A DNA stretch of 6,350 nucleotides from assembly GCA_900542395.1 (NCBI GenBank), contig UQNM01000099.1:1-6350 (forward strand), in the 5' to 3' direction. The notes below the pieces were generated by a model. That model did not search any database and had not been told where the DNA came from. It worked only from the letters and a program-made list of their open reading frames with translations. A program made the translations under genes and the position numbers. Source of the DNA: an uncultured Eubacteriales bacterium (lineage in GTDB: Bacteria > Bacillota > Clostridia > Christensenellales > Aristaeellaceae). Shown here one piece after another: positions 1 through 4,478 of this stretch. Positions within the stretch are counted from its first letter, which is position 1; the number at the start of each line of letters is the position of its first letter.

Positions 1-76
1 CTCGTGAAAATCGCAGTTCGCGTTCTTCTTGATTCTGTATCGTTTTCAAGGATCAGCTTCCGTATCGCTCGGAAGT
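1..76 (-). other. Transcribed leader, probably of an rRNA operon lying to the left
   Basis: This is the predicted start of the transcript made from the strong minus-strand promoter. It opens with a 6-bp hairpin, CTTCCG/CGGAAG on the plus strand (57-62 and 70-75, 7-nt loop). It then carries, on the minus strand, TCCTTGAAAACGATACAG (35-52). That resembles the CCTTGAAAACTGAA-type sequence I know from just upstream of 16S or 23S rRNA genes in Bacillota. No start codon with a ribosome site was seen. The rRNA assignment is inference from this motif and the promoter strength. A tRNA or protein gene beyond the edge is possible. Confidence 0.45.
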
Positions 77-82
77 GACGTT

Positions 83-111
83 AGTATACCTCATTCTTTT
101 CCCAATGTCAA
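83..111 (-). promoter_or_regulatory. Strong sigma-A-type promoter firing out of the left edge
   Basis: On the minus strand a perfect -35 TTGACA (106-111) and a -10 TATACT (83-88, five of six consensus bases) are separated by exactly 17 bp (89-105). Transcription would start near position 76 and run leftwards out of the window. Just upstream (112-135) the minus strand has A-tracts that resemble an UP element. This is the strongest promoter match in the window. No protein start follows before the edge, which fits a stable-RNA promoter better than an ordinary gene, but the transcribed gene is not visible. Confidence 0.75.
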
Positions 112-308
112 CATCTTTTTTACTTCTTTTTTCGAGCTATTGCGTTGTTTTTCGCCATTTTCCCGAACGTTTTCAGCCATCCGATTACACATCTTTCGTG
201 TATTCTGCGTTTATTATATCTCTTCCAGTTCTATCCAAACGTCAGACGTCTAAAAATCACGAACGATCAATCAAAACAAAAGTTTTTTATTTTTCCTCCA
301 AATTGTAA
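112..308. other. AT-rich non-coding stretch
   Basis: With positions 1-111 this makes about 300 bases without a credible gene. The small open frames here have no ribosome site, overlap one another and have low-complexity translations. A perfect TATAAT lies on the minus strand at 213-218, but no acceptable -35 stands at 16-18 bp (the best is TTTGGA at 15 bp), so a second tandem promoter is only a possibility. An 8-bp palindrome AGACGTCT lies at 244-251. Confidence 0.5.
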
Positions 309-346
309 AAAATCCTCCCCGCAATTCACACTGCAAGGAGGATTTT
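307..346 (-). terminator. Intrinsic terminator of the zinc-ribbon gene
   Basis: A perfect 10-bp inverted repeat, AAAATCCTCC (309-318) and GGAGGATTTT (337-346), has a further 3-bp inner stem (321-323 with 332-334). Read on the minus strand the hairpin ends in a run of six T. It begins 43 bp beyond the stop codon of the zinc-ribbon gene, where that gene's transcript should end. Plus-strand function is less likely because only four T follow there. Confidence 0.85.
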
Positions 347-388
347 CATCTTATGCTGTCAGCCTTCGTTTAGCAAGGCCATCCGCTC

Positions 389-679
389 TTAGTAGCGCGG
401 CTGACGATGGTTCGCGAAGCAATCGCGGCAATACACCGGCTTGTCGCCGCGCGGCTGGAAGGGAACCTGGGTCTCCTTGCCGCAATCCGCGCAGATCGCG
501 GTGAACATTTCGCGCTGCGGGCGAGCGCCGCCGTTCTGGGCGCGACGCGCAGCGCGGCACTCCGGGCAACGGCGCGGCTTGTTCTGGAAGCCTTTCTCGG
601 CGTAGAACGCCTGCTCGGAAGCGGTGAACACGAATTCTTTGCCGCAGTCACGGCAAGTGAGGGTTTCGTCCTGATACAT
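389..679 (-). CDS. Double zinc-ribbon protein (zf-trcl plus CxxC-x17-CxxC type)
   Basis: This 96-residue protein probably binds two zinc ions. The first ribbon is C9-x2-C12 and C38-x2-C41 (25 residues between pairs) in a TLTCRDCGKEF context followed by an FxAEKGF segment, as in the Pfam 'probable zinc-ribbon' family zf-trcl. The second is C63-x2-C66 and C84-x2-C87 with exactly 17 residues between, matching the CxxC-x17-CxxC family. The C-terminal half is basic and ends HRQPRY. No membrane segment or signal peptide is seen. The start is the ATG at 679, because AAGGAGGA lies 7 bases upstream; a longer in-frame version starting at 721 would place that ribosome site inside the gene. The function is unknown. 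Nucleic-acid or ribosome association is a guess from the fold and charge. It stands alone, with its own promoter and terminator, divergent from the XRE regulator. Confidence 0.9.
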   Translation of the reverse strand: MYQDETLTCRDCGKEFVFTASEQAFYAEKGFQNKPRRCPECRAARRAQNGGARPQREMFTAICADCGKETQVPFQPRGDKPVYCRDCFANHRQPRY

Positions 680-802
680 GATTGTATCCTCCTTAAAATT
701 TTTACCTTCACCGGTTGGCACTCACAGTAAGACTTCCGATTGGTGAACGCGAAGGCGATTCCAAGGAGGCCGCTATTGGGATGTGAAACGTAGGCTTAGG
801 TT
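680..802 (-). other. Long 5' leader of the zinc-ribbon gene
   Basis: If transcription starts near 802, the message has about 120 untranslated bases. A 6-bp inverted repeat lies at 707-712 and 742-747 (TTCACC/GGTGAA on the plus strand), with partial inner pairing. A small CGC-CTTC-GCG hairpin lies near 748-757 on the minus strand. I could not match the leader to a known riboswitch. Its length hints at post-transcriptional control, for example a temperature-responsive leader, but this is inference. Confidence 0.35.
687..694 (-). promoter_or_regulatory. Ribosome binding site that fixes the zinc-ribbon gene start
   Basis: AAGGAGGA on the minus strand, 7 bases before ATG at 679, is a near-perfect complement to the 3' end of 16S rRNA. 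It makes the shorter 96-residue protein the likely product. Nine bases, AAGGAGGAT (686-694), are also complementary to the first arm of this gene's own terminator (335-343). Confidence 0.85.
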
Positions 803-808
803 GCGTAT

Positions 809-819
809 AGTATAGCACA
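809..819 (-). promoter_or_regulatory. Extended -10 promoter of the zinc-ribbon gene
   Basis: The minus strand reads TGTGC followed directly by TATACT (the -10, 809-814). This is the TRTGn extended -10 typical of Gram-positive promoters, and it can work without a good -35. No clear -35 is seen at 16-18 bp. The A/T-rich stretch at 838-870 upstream could help recruit polymerase. The predicted start is near 802. Confidence 0.65.
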
Positions 820-892
820 CTCAGCGCCAAAGTTCCACTTTTTTCGTTGATTTTATTATTTTTCACAAACACGACCGCATCCAAAGAGGATT

Positions 893-921
893 TTTCCATT
901 CCGCACAGAATCCCTTATTAT
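893..921 (+). promoter_or_regulatory. Candidate promoter of the XRE regulator
   Basis: TTTCCA (893-898, four of six matches to the -35) and TATTAT (916-921, five of six to the -10) are spaced by 17 bp. The start would fall near 928, leaving a leader of about 24 bases that includes the ribosome site. The match is moderate and the region is AT-rich, so chance is possible. Confidence 0.4.
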
Positions 922-951
922 TCATTTCATTTCGAAAGGTGGTTTGCTTCC

Positions 952-1350
952 ATGATGCAAGTGGATTATAAGGCCTTCGGCCGTCGCCTCCGCGAATATC
1001 GCCATGCCCGCAACCTCACGCAGGAAAAACTCAGCGAGCTTGTCGGCGTCAGCTTTCAGCATATCGGCATGCTGGAACGCGGCAAGCGTTCTCCCAGTAT
1101 GGAAATGCTGATTTCCCTCTGCTATGCGCTGGATTGCACCTGCGACGCGCTTTTTCAGGATTCTCTGCCCGAGCAGGACGTCTGCGTTTTTCGTCAGCCC
1201 CACCCCATTCTTCGCAACACACTGAGCAACTGGGTGCTGGCCAATCAGCCGGATGAATCGCTTCTGCCCAACGACGCGATTGATCTCAATCAGCTTCCTC
1301 CGCTCCATTTTTCCGCCATTGACGAGGATCTTCCTTCCTCTTTATCCTGA
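952..1350 (+). CDS. XRE-family helix-turn-helix transcriptional regulator
   Basis: This is a 132-residue cytoplasmic DNA-binding protein. Residues 8-66 form a five-helix Cro/C1 domain: FGRRLREYRHARNLTQEKLS leads into the helix-turn-helix, with the recognition helix at 34-44 (SFQHIGMLERG) and the usual GKRSPSMEML continuation. Residues 70-132 show no family I recognise; they are rich in Pro, Leu and Asp and may form a dimer or ligand region. The start is the first of two adjacent ATGs (952, 955), 9 bases after GAAAGGTGG at 934-942; an extension upstream to 847 has no ribosome site. It is divergent from the zinc-ribbon gene and convergent with yqeY. Such solitary regulators often control themselves or a neighbour, but the target is not visible. 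It could be a phage-derived or toxin-antitoxin regulator, although no partner gene is present. Confidence 0.9.
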   Translation: MMQVDYKAFGRRLREYRHARNLTQEKLSELVGVSFQHIGMLERGKRSPSMEMLISLCYALDCTCDALFQDSLPEQDVCVFRQPHPILRNTLSNWVLANQPDESLLPNDAIDLNQLPPLHFSAIDEDLPSSLS

Positions 1351-1358
1351 TTGAACAC

Positions 1359-1409
1359 AAAAACCGCGTATGCAAGCCCGTTTCAGGGCCGCACACGCGG
1401 TTTTATTTT
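1359..1409. terminator. Bidirectional terminator shared by the XRE gene and yqeY
   Basis: A long hairpin pairs AAAACCGCGT (1360-1369) with ACGCGGTTTT (1395-1404). It continues inward with TGC/GCA (1371-1373 with 1391-1393) and GCCC/GGGC (1376-1379 with 1386-1389) around a 6-nt loop. On the plus strand it is followed by TTTTATTTTT. On the minus strand the second arm ends in five T. It begins 8 bp after the XRE stop and lies just past the yqeY stop, so it can end both convergent transcripts. Confidence 0.9.
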
Positions 1410-1856
1410 TTATGCGAAGAATCCGCCGAGCACCTGATTCACCAATCCGCCGTCCGCCTTTCCCTTGACGCGCGGCATCAGCGTTTTCATAATGCGTCCC
1501 TTGTCCTTCGCCGTCGGCTGTTCGATTTGCAGCTCTGCGAGCACCTCTTTGATGACCGCGCGAATCTCGTCCTCGTCCATCAGCTTGGGCGCAAATTCGC
1601 CGTAGACCTGCATGCGCAGCCTGGCTTCCTCGATGGTCTGCACGCGATCCGCAGGCGTAGTGTCGATCGTCTCCTGTGCCTGCTTGATTTCGCGGAAGAT
1701 GACGGCGTTCTCCTCTTCCTCCGTCAAATCCGCGCGCTTGTCGATCTGCTTGCTCTTGAGCGCGGAGAGCAGCAGACTCAGCGCGTCCTTGCGTTCCTTG
1801 TTTTTGTCCTTCATGGCCTGCATCATGGCGGCGCGAACGGTATCAATCTTACTCAT
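1410..1856 (-). CDS. yqeY: GatB/YqeY domain protein
   Basis: This 148-residue protein is of the usual length for stand-alone YqeY. It is homologous to the C-terminal domain of GatB, the subunit of the amidotransferase that corrects Glu-tRNA(Gln), but lacks the catalytic part. Residues 1-90 are charged helices (MKDKNKERKDALSLLLSALK, then the TEEEENAVIFREIKQ segment). The EFAPKLMDEDEI stretch (87-98) corresponds to the conserved EYLPKQLSEEEL of the family. The C-terminal KGRIMKTLMPRVKGKADGGL (119-138) is the typical small helical bundle with a GRADGxLV-like end. A role in tRNA binding or quality control is proposed for the family but is not settled. The ATG at 1856 follows AGGAGA (1864-1869 region). 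No convincing promoter was seen immediately upstream. It may be transcribed from pgi through the 174-bp element. Confidence 0.92.
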   Translation of the reverse strand: MSKIDTVRAAMMQAMKDKNKERKDALSLLLSALKSKQIDKRADLTEEEENAVIFREIKQAQETIDTTPADRVQTIEEARLRMQVYGEFAPKLMDEDEIRAVIKEVLAELQIEQPTAKDKGRIMKTLMPRVKGKADGGLVNQVLGGFFA

Positions 1857-1880
1857 GCGAATCTCTCCTTTGAAAAAACA

Positions 1881-1892
1881 GAGGCTGTCAAG
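1881..1892 (+). repeat. Left terminal inverted repeat of the 174-bp element
   Basis: GAGGCTGTCAAG is the exact reverse complement of 2043-2054. Read outwards it includes TTGACA, a perfect -35 hexamer facing yqeY. The sequence 17 bp further on (GGAGAG) is the yqeY ribosome site and not a -10, so no promoter is formed here. Confidence 0.75.
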
Positions 1893-1939
1893 TTTAAACC
1901 AAACATTTCAAGAAACAAACATCTAAGCATCGTTTGGAT

Positions 1940-1956
1940 ATGGGGCTTTGCCCCAT
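1940..1956. repeat. Hairpin 1 inside the element
   Basis: ATGGGGC (1940-1946) and GCCCCAT (1950-1956) form a perfect 7-bp stem around a TTT loop. A second copy of GCCCCA at 1958-1963 could compete for the same GGGGC arm. Confidence 0.75.
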
Positions 1957-1963
1957 CGCCCCA

Positions 1964-1990
1964 CCAAAGGGCTTTCCAGTCGCCCTTTGG
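1964..1990. repeat. Hairpin 2 inside the element
   Basis: CCAAAGGGC (1964-1972) and GCCCTTTGG (1982-1990) form a perfect 9-bp stem with a 9-nt loop. CGCCC at 1981-1985, in the second arm, can alternatively pair with GGGCG at 1999-2003, so two folds exclude each other. No T-run follows closely on either strand, so it is not a standard terminator. Confidence 0.75.
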
Positions 1991-2042
1991 AAACCTTCGG
2001 GCGAAAATACTTTTTTTATTCTTGAAATATCAGTGTTGTTAG

Positions 2043-2054
2043 CTTGACAGCCTC
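2043..2054 (-). repeat. Right terminal inverted repeat of the 174-bp element
   Basis: CTTGACAGCCTC on the plus strand is the exact reverse complement of 1881-1892. It sits 6 bp from the pgi stop codon at 2061-2063, so the element abuts but does not disrupt pgi. Confidence 0.75.
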
Positions 2055-2060
2055 CGCTGA

Positions 2061-3473
2061 TTACAGAATGTATTCCGGCTTAAACGCGGGGCGACCCGTC
2101 ATTTCCTTGCGGGCAGCGTCATACTTCGCGTCCGTATTGCCCAGAATCGCGTAGGTCGCGCGCTTGCTGGTCTCCACGCCCGGCTGGTTGAATGCGTCAA
2201 TGTCCAGCAATTCGCCTTCGTAAGCGGTCGTCATCTCCAGCAGGAACATCAACTGTCCCAGCGTATACGCATTGACCTCCGGCATGATGATCGTCTGATT
2301 CATGCGGCGGTTGACATAGAGCGCATACTCCGTGCCCTGACGCTCGGCCTCGATGAGCGTGTTATGCGTCATGCCGCCGAGGAAAGCCACGTCCTTAAAT
2401 TCCTCGCAGCCCTTCGGGATCTTCGTTTCGGTGCGGAAATTCTCCACCTTGATGAAGGTGATTACCTTGTCGAACGGACCCTCGTTGTAGAGCTGGAGCT
2501 GGCTGTGCTGATCCGTCACGCCCAGCGCCTTGGCCGGGGTCTGACCGGCGTGGCAATCGCTGCCGTCGCGGCGCTTGTTCTTGCCCAGCGACTCCGCCCA
2601 GAGCTGGCAGAACCAGTCCGCCATATATTTGAGGGAATCGGCATACGGCAGCATGACCTGCACGTTGCGCCCCATCTGCTCGCAAGCGATATACTGAAGC
2701 ACAGCCTCCAGCAGCGCCGGGTTCTTCATCATATCGTCCGTCTTGCAGCGCTCATCCATCGCCGCCGCGCCCTTGAGCATCGCGCGGATGTCGATGCCGC
2801 AGCAGGCCGCGGGCACGAGGCCGACCGGGCACATTTCAGAGAAGCGGCCGCCCACGCCGTCCGGAATATAGAAGGTGACGAAGCCGTTTTCCTTCGCCAG
2901 CTTAATCAGGTTGCCCTTCTCGTGGTCGGTCACGGCGATGATATGCTTCGCCCAGTCCGCGCCGACCTGCGCCTTGAGCGCCTCGGTCACGATCAGGTAC
3001 TGGCTCATCGTCTCGGCGGTTCCGCCCGATTTGCTGATGATGCAGAAGCAGGCCTTGTCCAGCTCGATCACGTCCATCAGCGCGGCCATGCGCTCCGGGT
3101 CGATGTTGTCCTCGACGTAGAATTTCGGGCCGGGGCGCTTGCTGTCCAGCAGCTCATTGTAATGCAGATGGTTCAGCGCCTGATGCACCGCGATCGGGCC
3201 GAGCGCACTGCCGCCGATGCCCAGCACAACAAAGTATTTGAACGTCTTGCGGACGTGTTCGGCGACCTTCTCGATTTCAGAGACGATCTCTTCCTGATTG
3301 TACGGCAGGTTCATCCAGCCGAGCCAGCCCGTGCCGCGATTCGCTTCAACCGCGTGCTGCGCCTTCACGGCCGCATCCTGCATCGCCGCAAGCTGCGCCT
3401 GCGTCACGCCGTATTCGCCGCCGAGCATATCCGCCATCATGTGATTGACGTCAAGACGAATGTTCTGTTCCAT
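2061..3473 (-). CDS. pgi: Glucose-6-phosphate isomerase
   Basis: This cytosolic enzyme interconverts glucose 6-phosphate and fructose 6-phosphate in glycolysis and gluconeogenesis. The 470-residue protein is complete. It has two SIS-type sugar-isomerase folds, with GIGGSALGP (85-93) and SKSGGTAET (147-155) forming the phosphate site. Both family signatures are intact: DGVGGRFSEMCPVG (205-218) and GELLDIDAFNQPGVETSK (420-437). The expected catalytic residues are present: E294 in WAESLGKN, H323 in TDQHSQLQL and K437 in GVETSK. The SKSGGTAET form and overall layout look closer to the Thermotoga-like group than to B. subtilis Pgi; this is impression, not alignment. The ATG at 3473 follows a modest AAGGGATGAGAG site. 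A good promoter stands just upstream, inside the end of the preceding gene. Confidence 0.97.
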   Translation of the reverse strand: MEQNIRLDVNHMMADMLGGEYGVTQAQLAAMQDAAVKAQHAVEANRGTGWLGWMNLPYNQEEIVSEIEKVAEHVRKTFKYFVVLGIGGSALGPIAVHQALNHLHYNELLDSKRPGPKFYVEDNIDPERMAALMDVIELDKACFCIISKSGGTAETMSQYLIVTEALKAQVGADWAKHIIAVTDHEKGNLIKLAKENGFVTFYIPDGVGGRFSEMCPVGLVPAACCGIDIRAMLKGAAAMDERCKTDDMMKNPALLEAVLQYIACEQMGRNVQVMLPYADSLKYMADWFCQLWAESLGKNKRRDGSDCHAGQTPAKALGVTDQHSQLQLYNEGPFDKVITFIKVENFRTETKIPKGCEEFKDVAFLGGMTHNTLIEAERQGTEYALYVNRRMNQTIIMPEVNAYTLGQLMFLLEMTTAYEGELLDIDAFNQPGVETSKRATYAILGNTDAKYDAARKEMTGRPAFKPEYIL

Positions 3474-3508
3474 TTTCTCTCATCCCTTCGGTGAAATTCG
3501 TTGCCTTT

Positions 3509-3537
3509 ATTTTACTCCCGCCGCGCGCTTTCGTCAA
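3509..3537 (-). promoter_or_regulatory. pgi promoter overlapping the end of the upstream gene
   Basis: TTGACG (3532-3537) and TAAAAT (3509-3514), each five of six consensus bases, are spaced by exactly 17 bp on the minus strand. The start falls near 3502, leaving a leader of about 29 bases. The -35 covers the TGA stop codon (3534-3536) of the isomerase-like gene, so pgi can be expressed independently of it. Confidence 0.7.
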
Positions 3538-4337
3538 TCCGTAGATTTGTTCTGTTCCTCGGCGATATGCTTCAGCATCCGGATGGATTTTTCAAGCGCC
3601 TCGTCGCTTTTCACCAGCGCCAGATAAGGCTCCACAATCATCGCGCCCGCATAATTTACCCGCCTGAGCGCGCGAATAAACGCCGAAAAATCAAACGTTC
3701 CTTCGCCCGGCAGGCAGAGCCGCCCGTTTTCGTCCCAGTCGCACACATGAACATTGGCCAGTTGTCCGCCCATCGCGTCAACAAAATCAATCGGGTCGCG
3801 GCCCGCGCGCATCGCCTGCTTGATGTCCAGCGTAAAACGGATTTCCGGCAGCAGCCGCCGAATTTCGCGCGCGCGTTCCGGCGTTGCGAGCTGACACCAG
3901 CACACGTTTTCCCACGCGATTTTGATTTTTCTCTGCGTCGCTTCCTCCTGCATCCGCGCGACGACCTCCGCGTTCCTCTGCGCGTCAAACGGCAGTTCGA
4001 CTCGCGCCGGGGAATATCGCCCGTGATATACGTACAGGCGCGCGTCCAGTTCAGCCGCCGCATCCAGCACCCGCCGCAGCATGTCCATCGCGTCCGCCCG
4101 CTGCCGCGCCGACCGCCCGAAAAACTCGTTTTCAAACGCCGTCCCGAACGGATGGACGCTCGTGCAGGGCAGTCCGTCCAGCCTGTCCCGCGTCAGCCGC
4201 GCAAATTCCCTCGTGTATTCGCTCCGCGTCTGAAAGAAAACCTCGGCGCATTCCGCGCCATAGCCGCGAAGGTGCGCCGCTGCTTCCTCCACTTCCCATT
4301 TTCCGTAAAACGCCGCCGTCGAAAGCCCGATTTTCAC
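3534..4337 (-). CDS. Sugar phosphate isomerase/epimerase-like TIM-barrel protein
   Basis: This 267-residue cytosolic protein belongs to the xylose isomerase-like / AP endonuclease 2 barrel family (Pfam PF01261). It opens with the typical first strand KIGLSTAAFYG. Candidate metal ligands stand at the strand ends in the usual order: H62 (SVHPFG), H105 (YVYHGRY), E143 (AWENV), D171 (FTLDIKQA), H197 (NVHVCDW) and E236 (IVEPY). LPGEGTFDF (209-217) is the familiar late-barrel motif. The set suggests an active divalent-metal enzyme acting on a sugar, sugar phosphate or polyol; the substrate cannot be told. An endonuclease IV role is less likely because its extra DNA-binding motifs were not seen. The start is GTG at 4337, with GGAGGG (4346-4351) 8 bases upstream. 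It lies 60 bp before pgi on the same strand, so some read-through into pgi is likely. No clear promoter was found for it. Confidence 0.85.
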   Translation of the reverse strand: MKIGLSTAAFYGKWEVEEAAAHLRGYGAECAEVFFQTRSEYTREFARLTRDRLDGLPCTSVHPFGTAFENEFFGRSARQRADAMDMLRRVLDAAAELDARLYVYHGRYSPARVELPFDAQRNAEVVARMQEEATQRKIKIAWENVCWCQLATPERAREIRRLLPEIRFTLDIKQAMRAGRDPIDFVDAMGGQLANVHVCDWDENGRLCLPGEGTFDFSAFIRALRRVNYAGAMIVEPYLALVKSDEALEKSIRMLKHIAEEQNKSTD

Positions 4338-4345
4338 GTTTCCGT

Positions 4346-4351
4346 CCCTCC
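4346..4351 (-). promoter_or_regulatory. Ribosome site supporting a GTG start
   Basis: GGAGGG on the minus strand lies 8 bases before GTG at 4335-4337. It supports this non-ATG codon as the start, because the barrel's first strand (KIGLSTAAF) begins directly after it and no in-frame ATG precedes that strand. Confidence 0.75.
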
Positions 4352-4424
4352 GTTTATCCGCCGTGCCCGATATGCTTCACATTCACGCATCCGCGCGGAA
4401 TGTCCCTTTCTTTTTGCGCCATTC

Positions 4425-4435
4425 TGTGGTATCAT
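4425..4435 (+). promoter_or_regulatory. Extended -10 promoter of ygiQ
   Basis: TGTGG (4425-4429) directly precedes TATCAT (4430-4435, five of six matches), forming a TRTGn extended -10. No good -35 is present at 16-18 bp. Transcription would start near 4442, giving a leader of about 37 bases with AAGGAG at 4463-4468. Confidence 0.6.
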
Positions 4436-4444
4436 GTTTGATAC
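4429..4444. promoter_or_regulatory. Dyad over the ygiQ -10 and start site, possible operator
   Basis: GTATCA (4429-4434) and TGATAC (4439-4444) form a perfect 6-bp inverted repeat with a 4-base centre. It covers the -10 and the predicted start, where a bound repressor would block transcription. The half sites are short, and I saw no second copy at the other promoters in the window. Confidence 0.35.
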
Positions 4445-4478
4445 AATTTGATTTGTACGTTTAAGGAGTTTTGCAGAT

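Larger units (their letters stand above)
1881..2054. mobile_element. MITE-like element with 12-bp terminal inverted repeats
   Basis: Perfect inverted repeats GAGGCTGTCAAG (1881-1892) and CTTGACAGCCTC (2043-2054) bound 174 bp of non-coding DNA. A second matching pair lies further in: ATTTCAAGAA (1905-1914) and TTCTTGAAAT (2019-2028). The spacers between the two repeat sets are unlike (12 versus 14 bp), so this is not one simple palindrome. There is no transposase, and I could find no target-site duplication in the flanks. The ends resemble insertion-sequence termini, but I cannot assign a family. It lies 24 bp before the yqeY start codon and 6 bp beyond the pgi stop. It could instead be a conserved structured intergenic RNA; finding copies elsewhere in the genome would separate the two. 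Confidence 0.6.

Noticed and set aside
29..504. Overlapping small plus-strand frames in the AT-rich left region
   Set aside because: They have no ribosome sites and Phe/Ser-rich translations, and they run across the promoter and terminator signals.
407..730. Plus-strand frame opposite the zinc-ribbon gene
   Set aside because: The minus strand encodes two complete four-cysteine ribbons with a strong ribosome site; this frame has neither motif nor site.
680..802. Known riboswitch or T-box in the zinc-ribbon leader
   Set aside because: I found no recognisable conserved core, and the repeats are short and imperfect.
1855..1890. Outward promoter from the left repeat driving yqeY
   Set aside because: The 17-bp position is GGAGAG, the ribosome site, and no -10 is present.
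2045..2074. Outward promoter from the right repeat of the element (TTGACA on the plus strand)
   Set aside because: The sequence 17-18 bp downstream (AATGTA/ATGTAT) is a poor -10, and it would transcribe antisense into pgi.
2364..3494. Long plus-strand open frame (376 codons) opposite pgi
   Set aside because: It is antisense to an unmistakable pgi gene, lacks a ribosome site and has a His/Arg/Ala-rich translation typical of a mirror frame in GC-rich DNA.
3501..4451. Plus-strand open frame (316 codons) opposite the TIM-barrel gene
   Set aside because: It is Arg/Pro-rich shadow sequence, while the minus strand carries ordered metal-ligand motifs.
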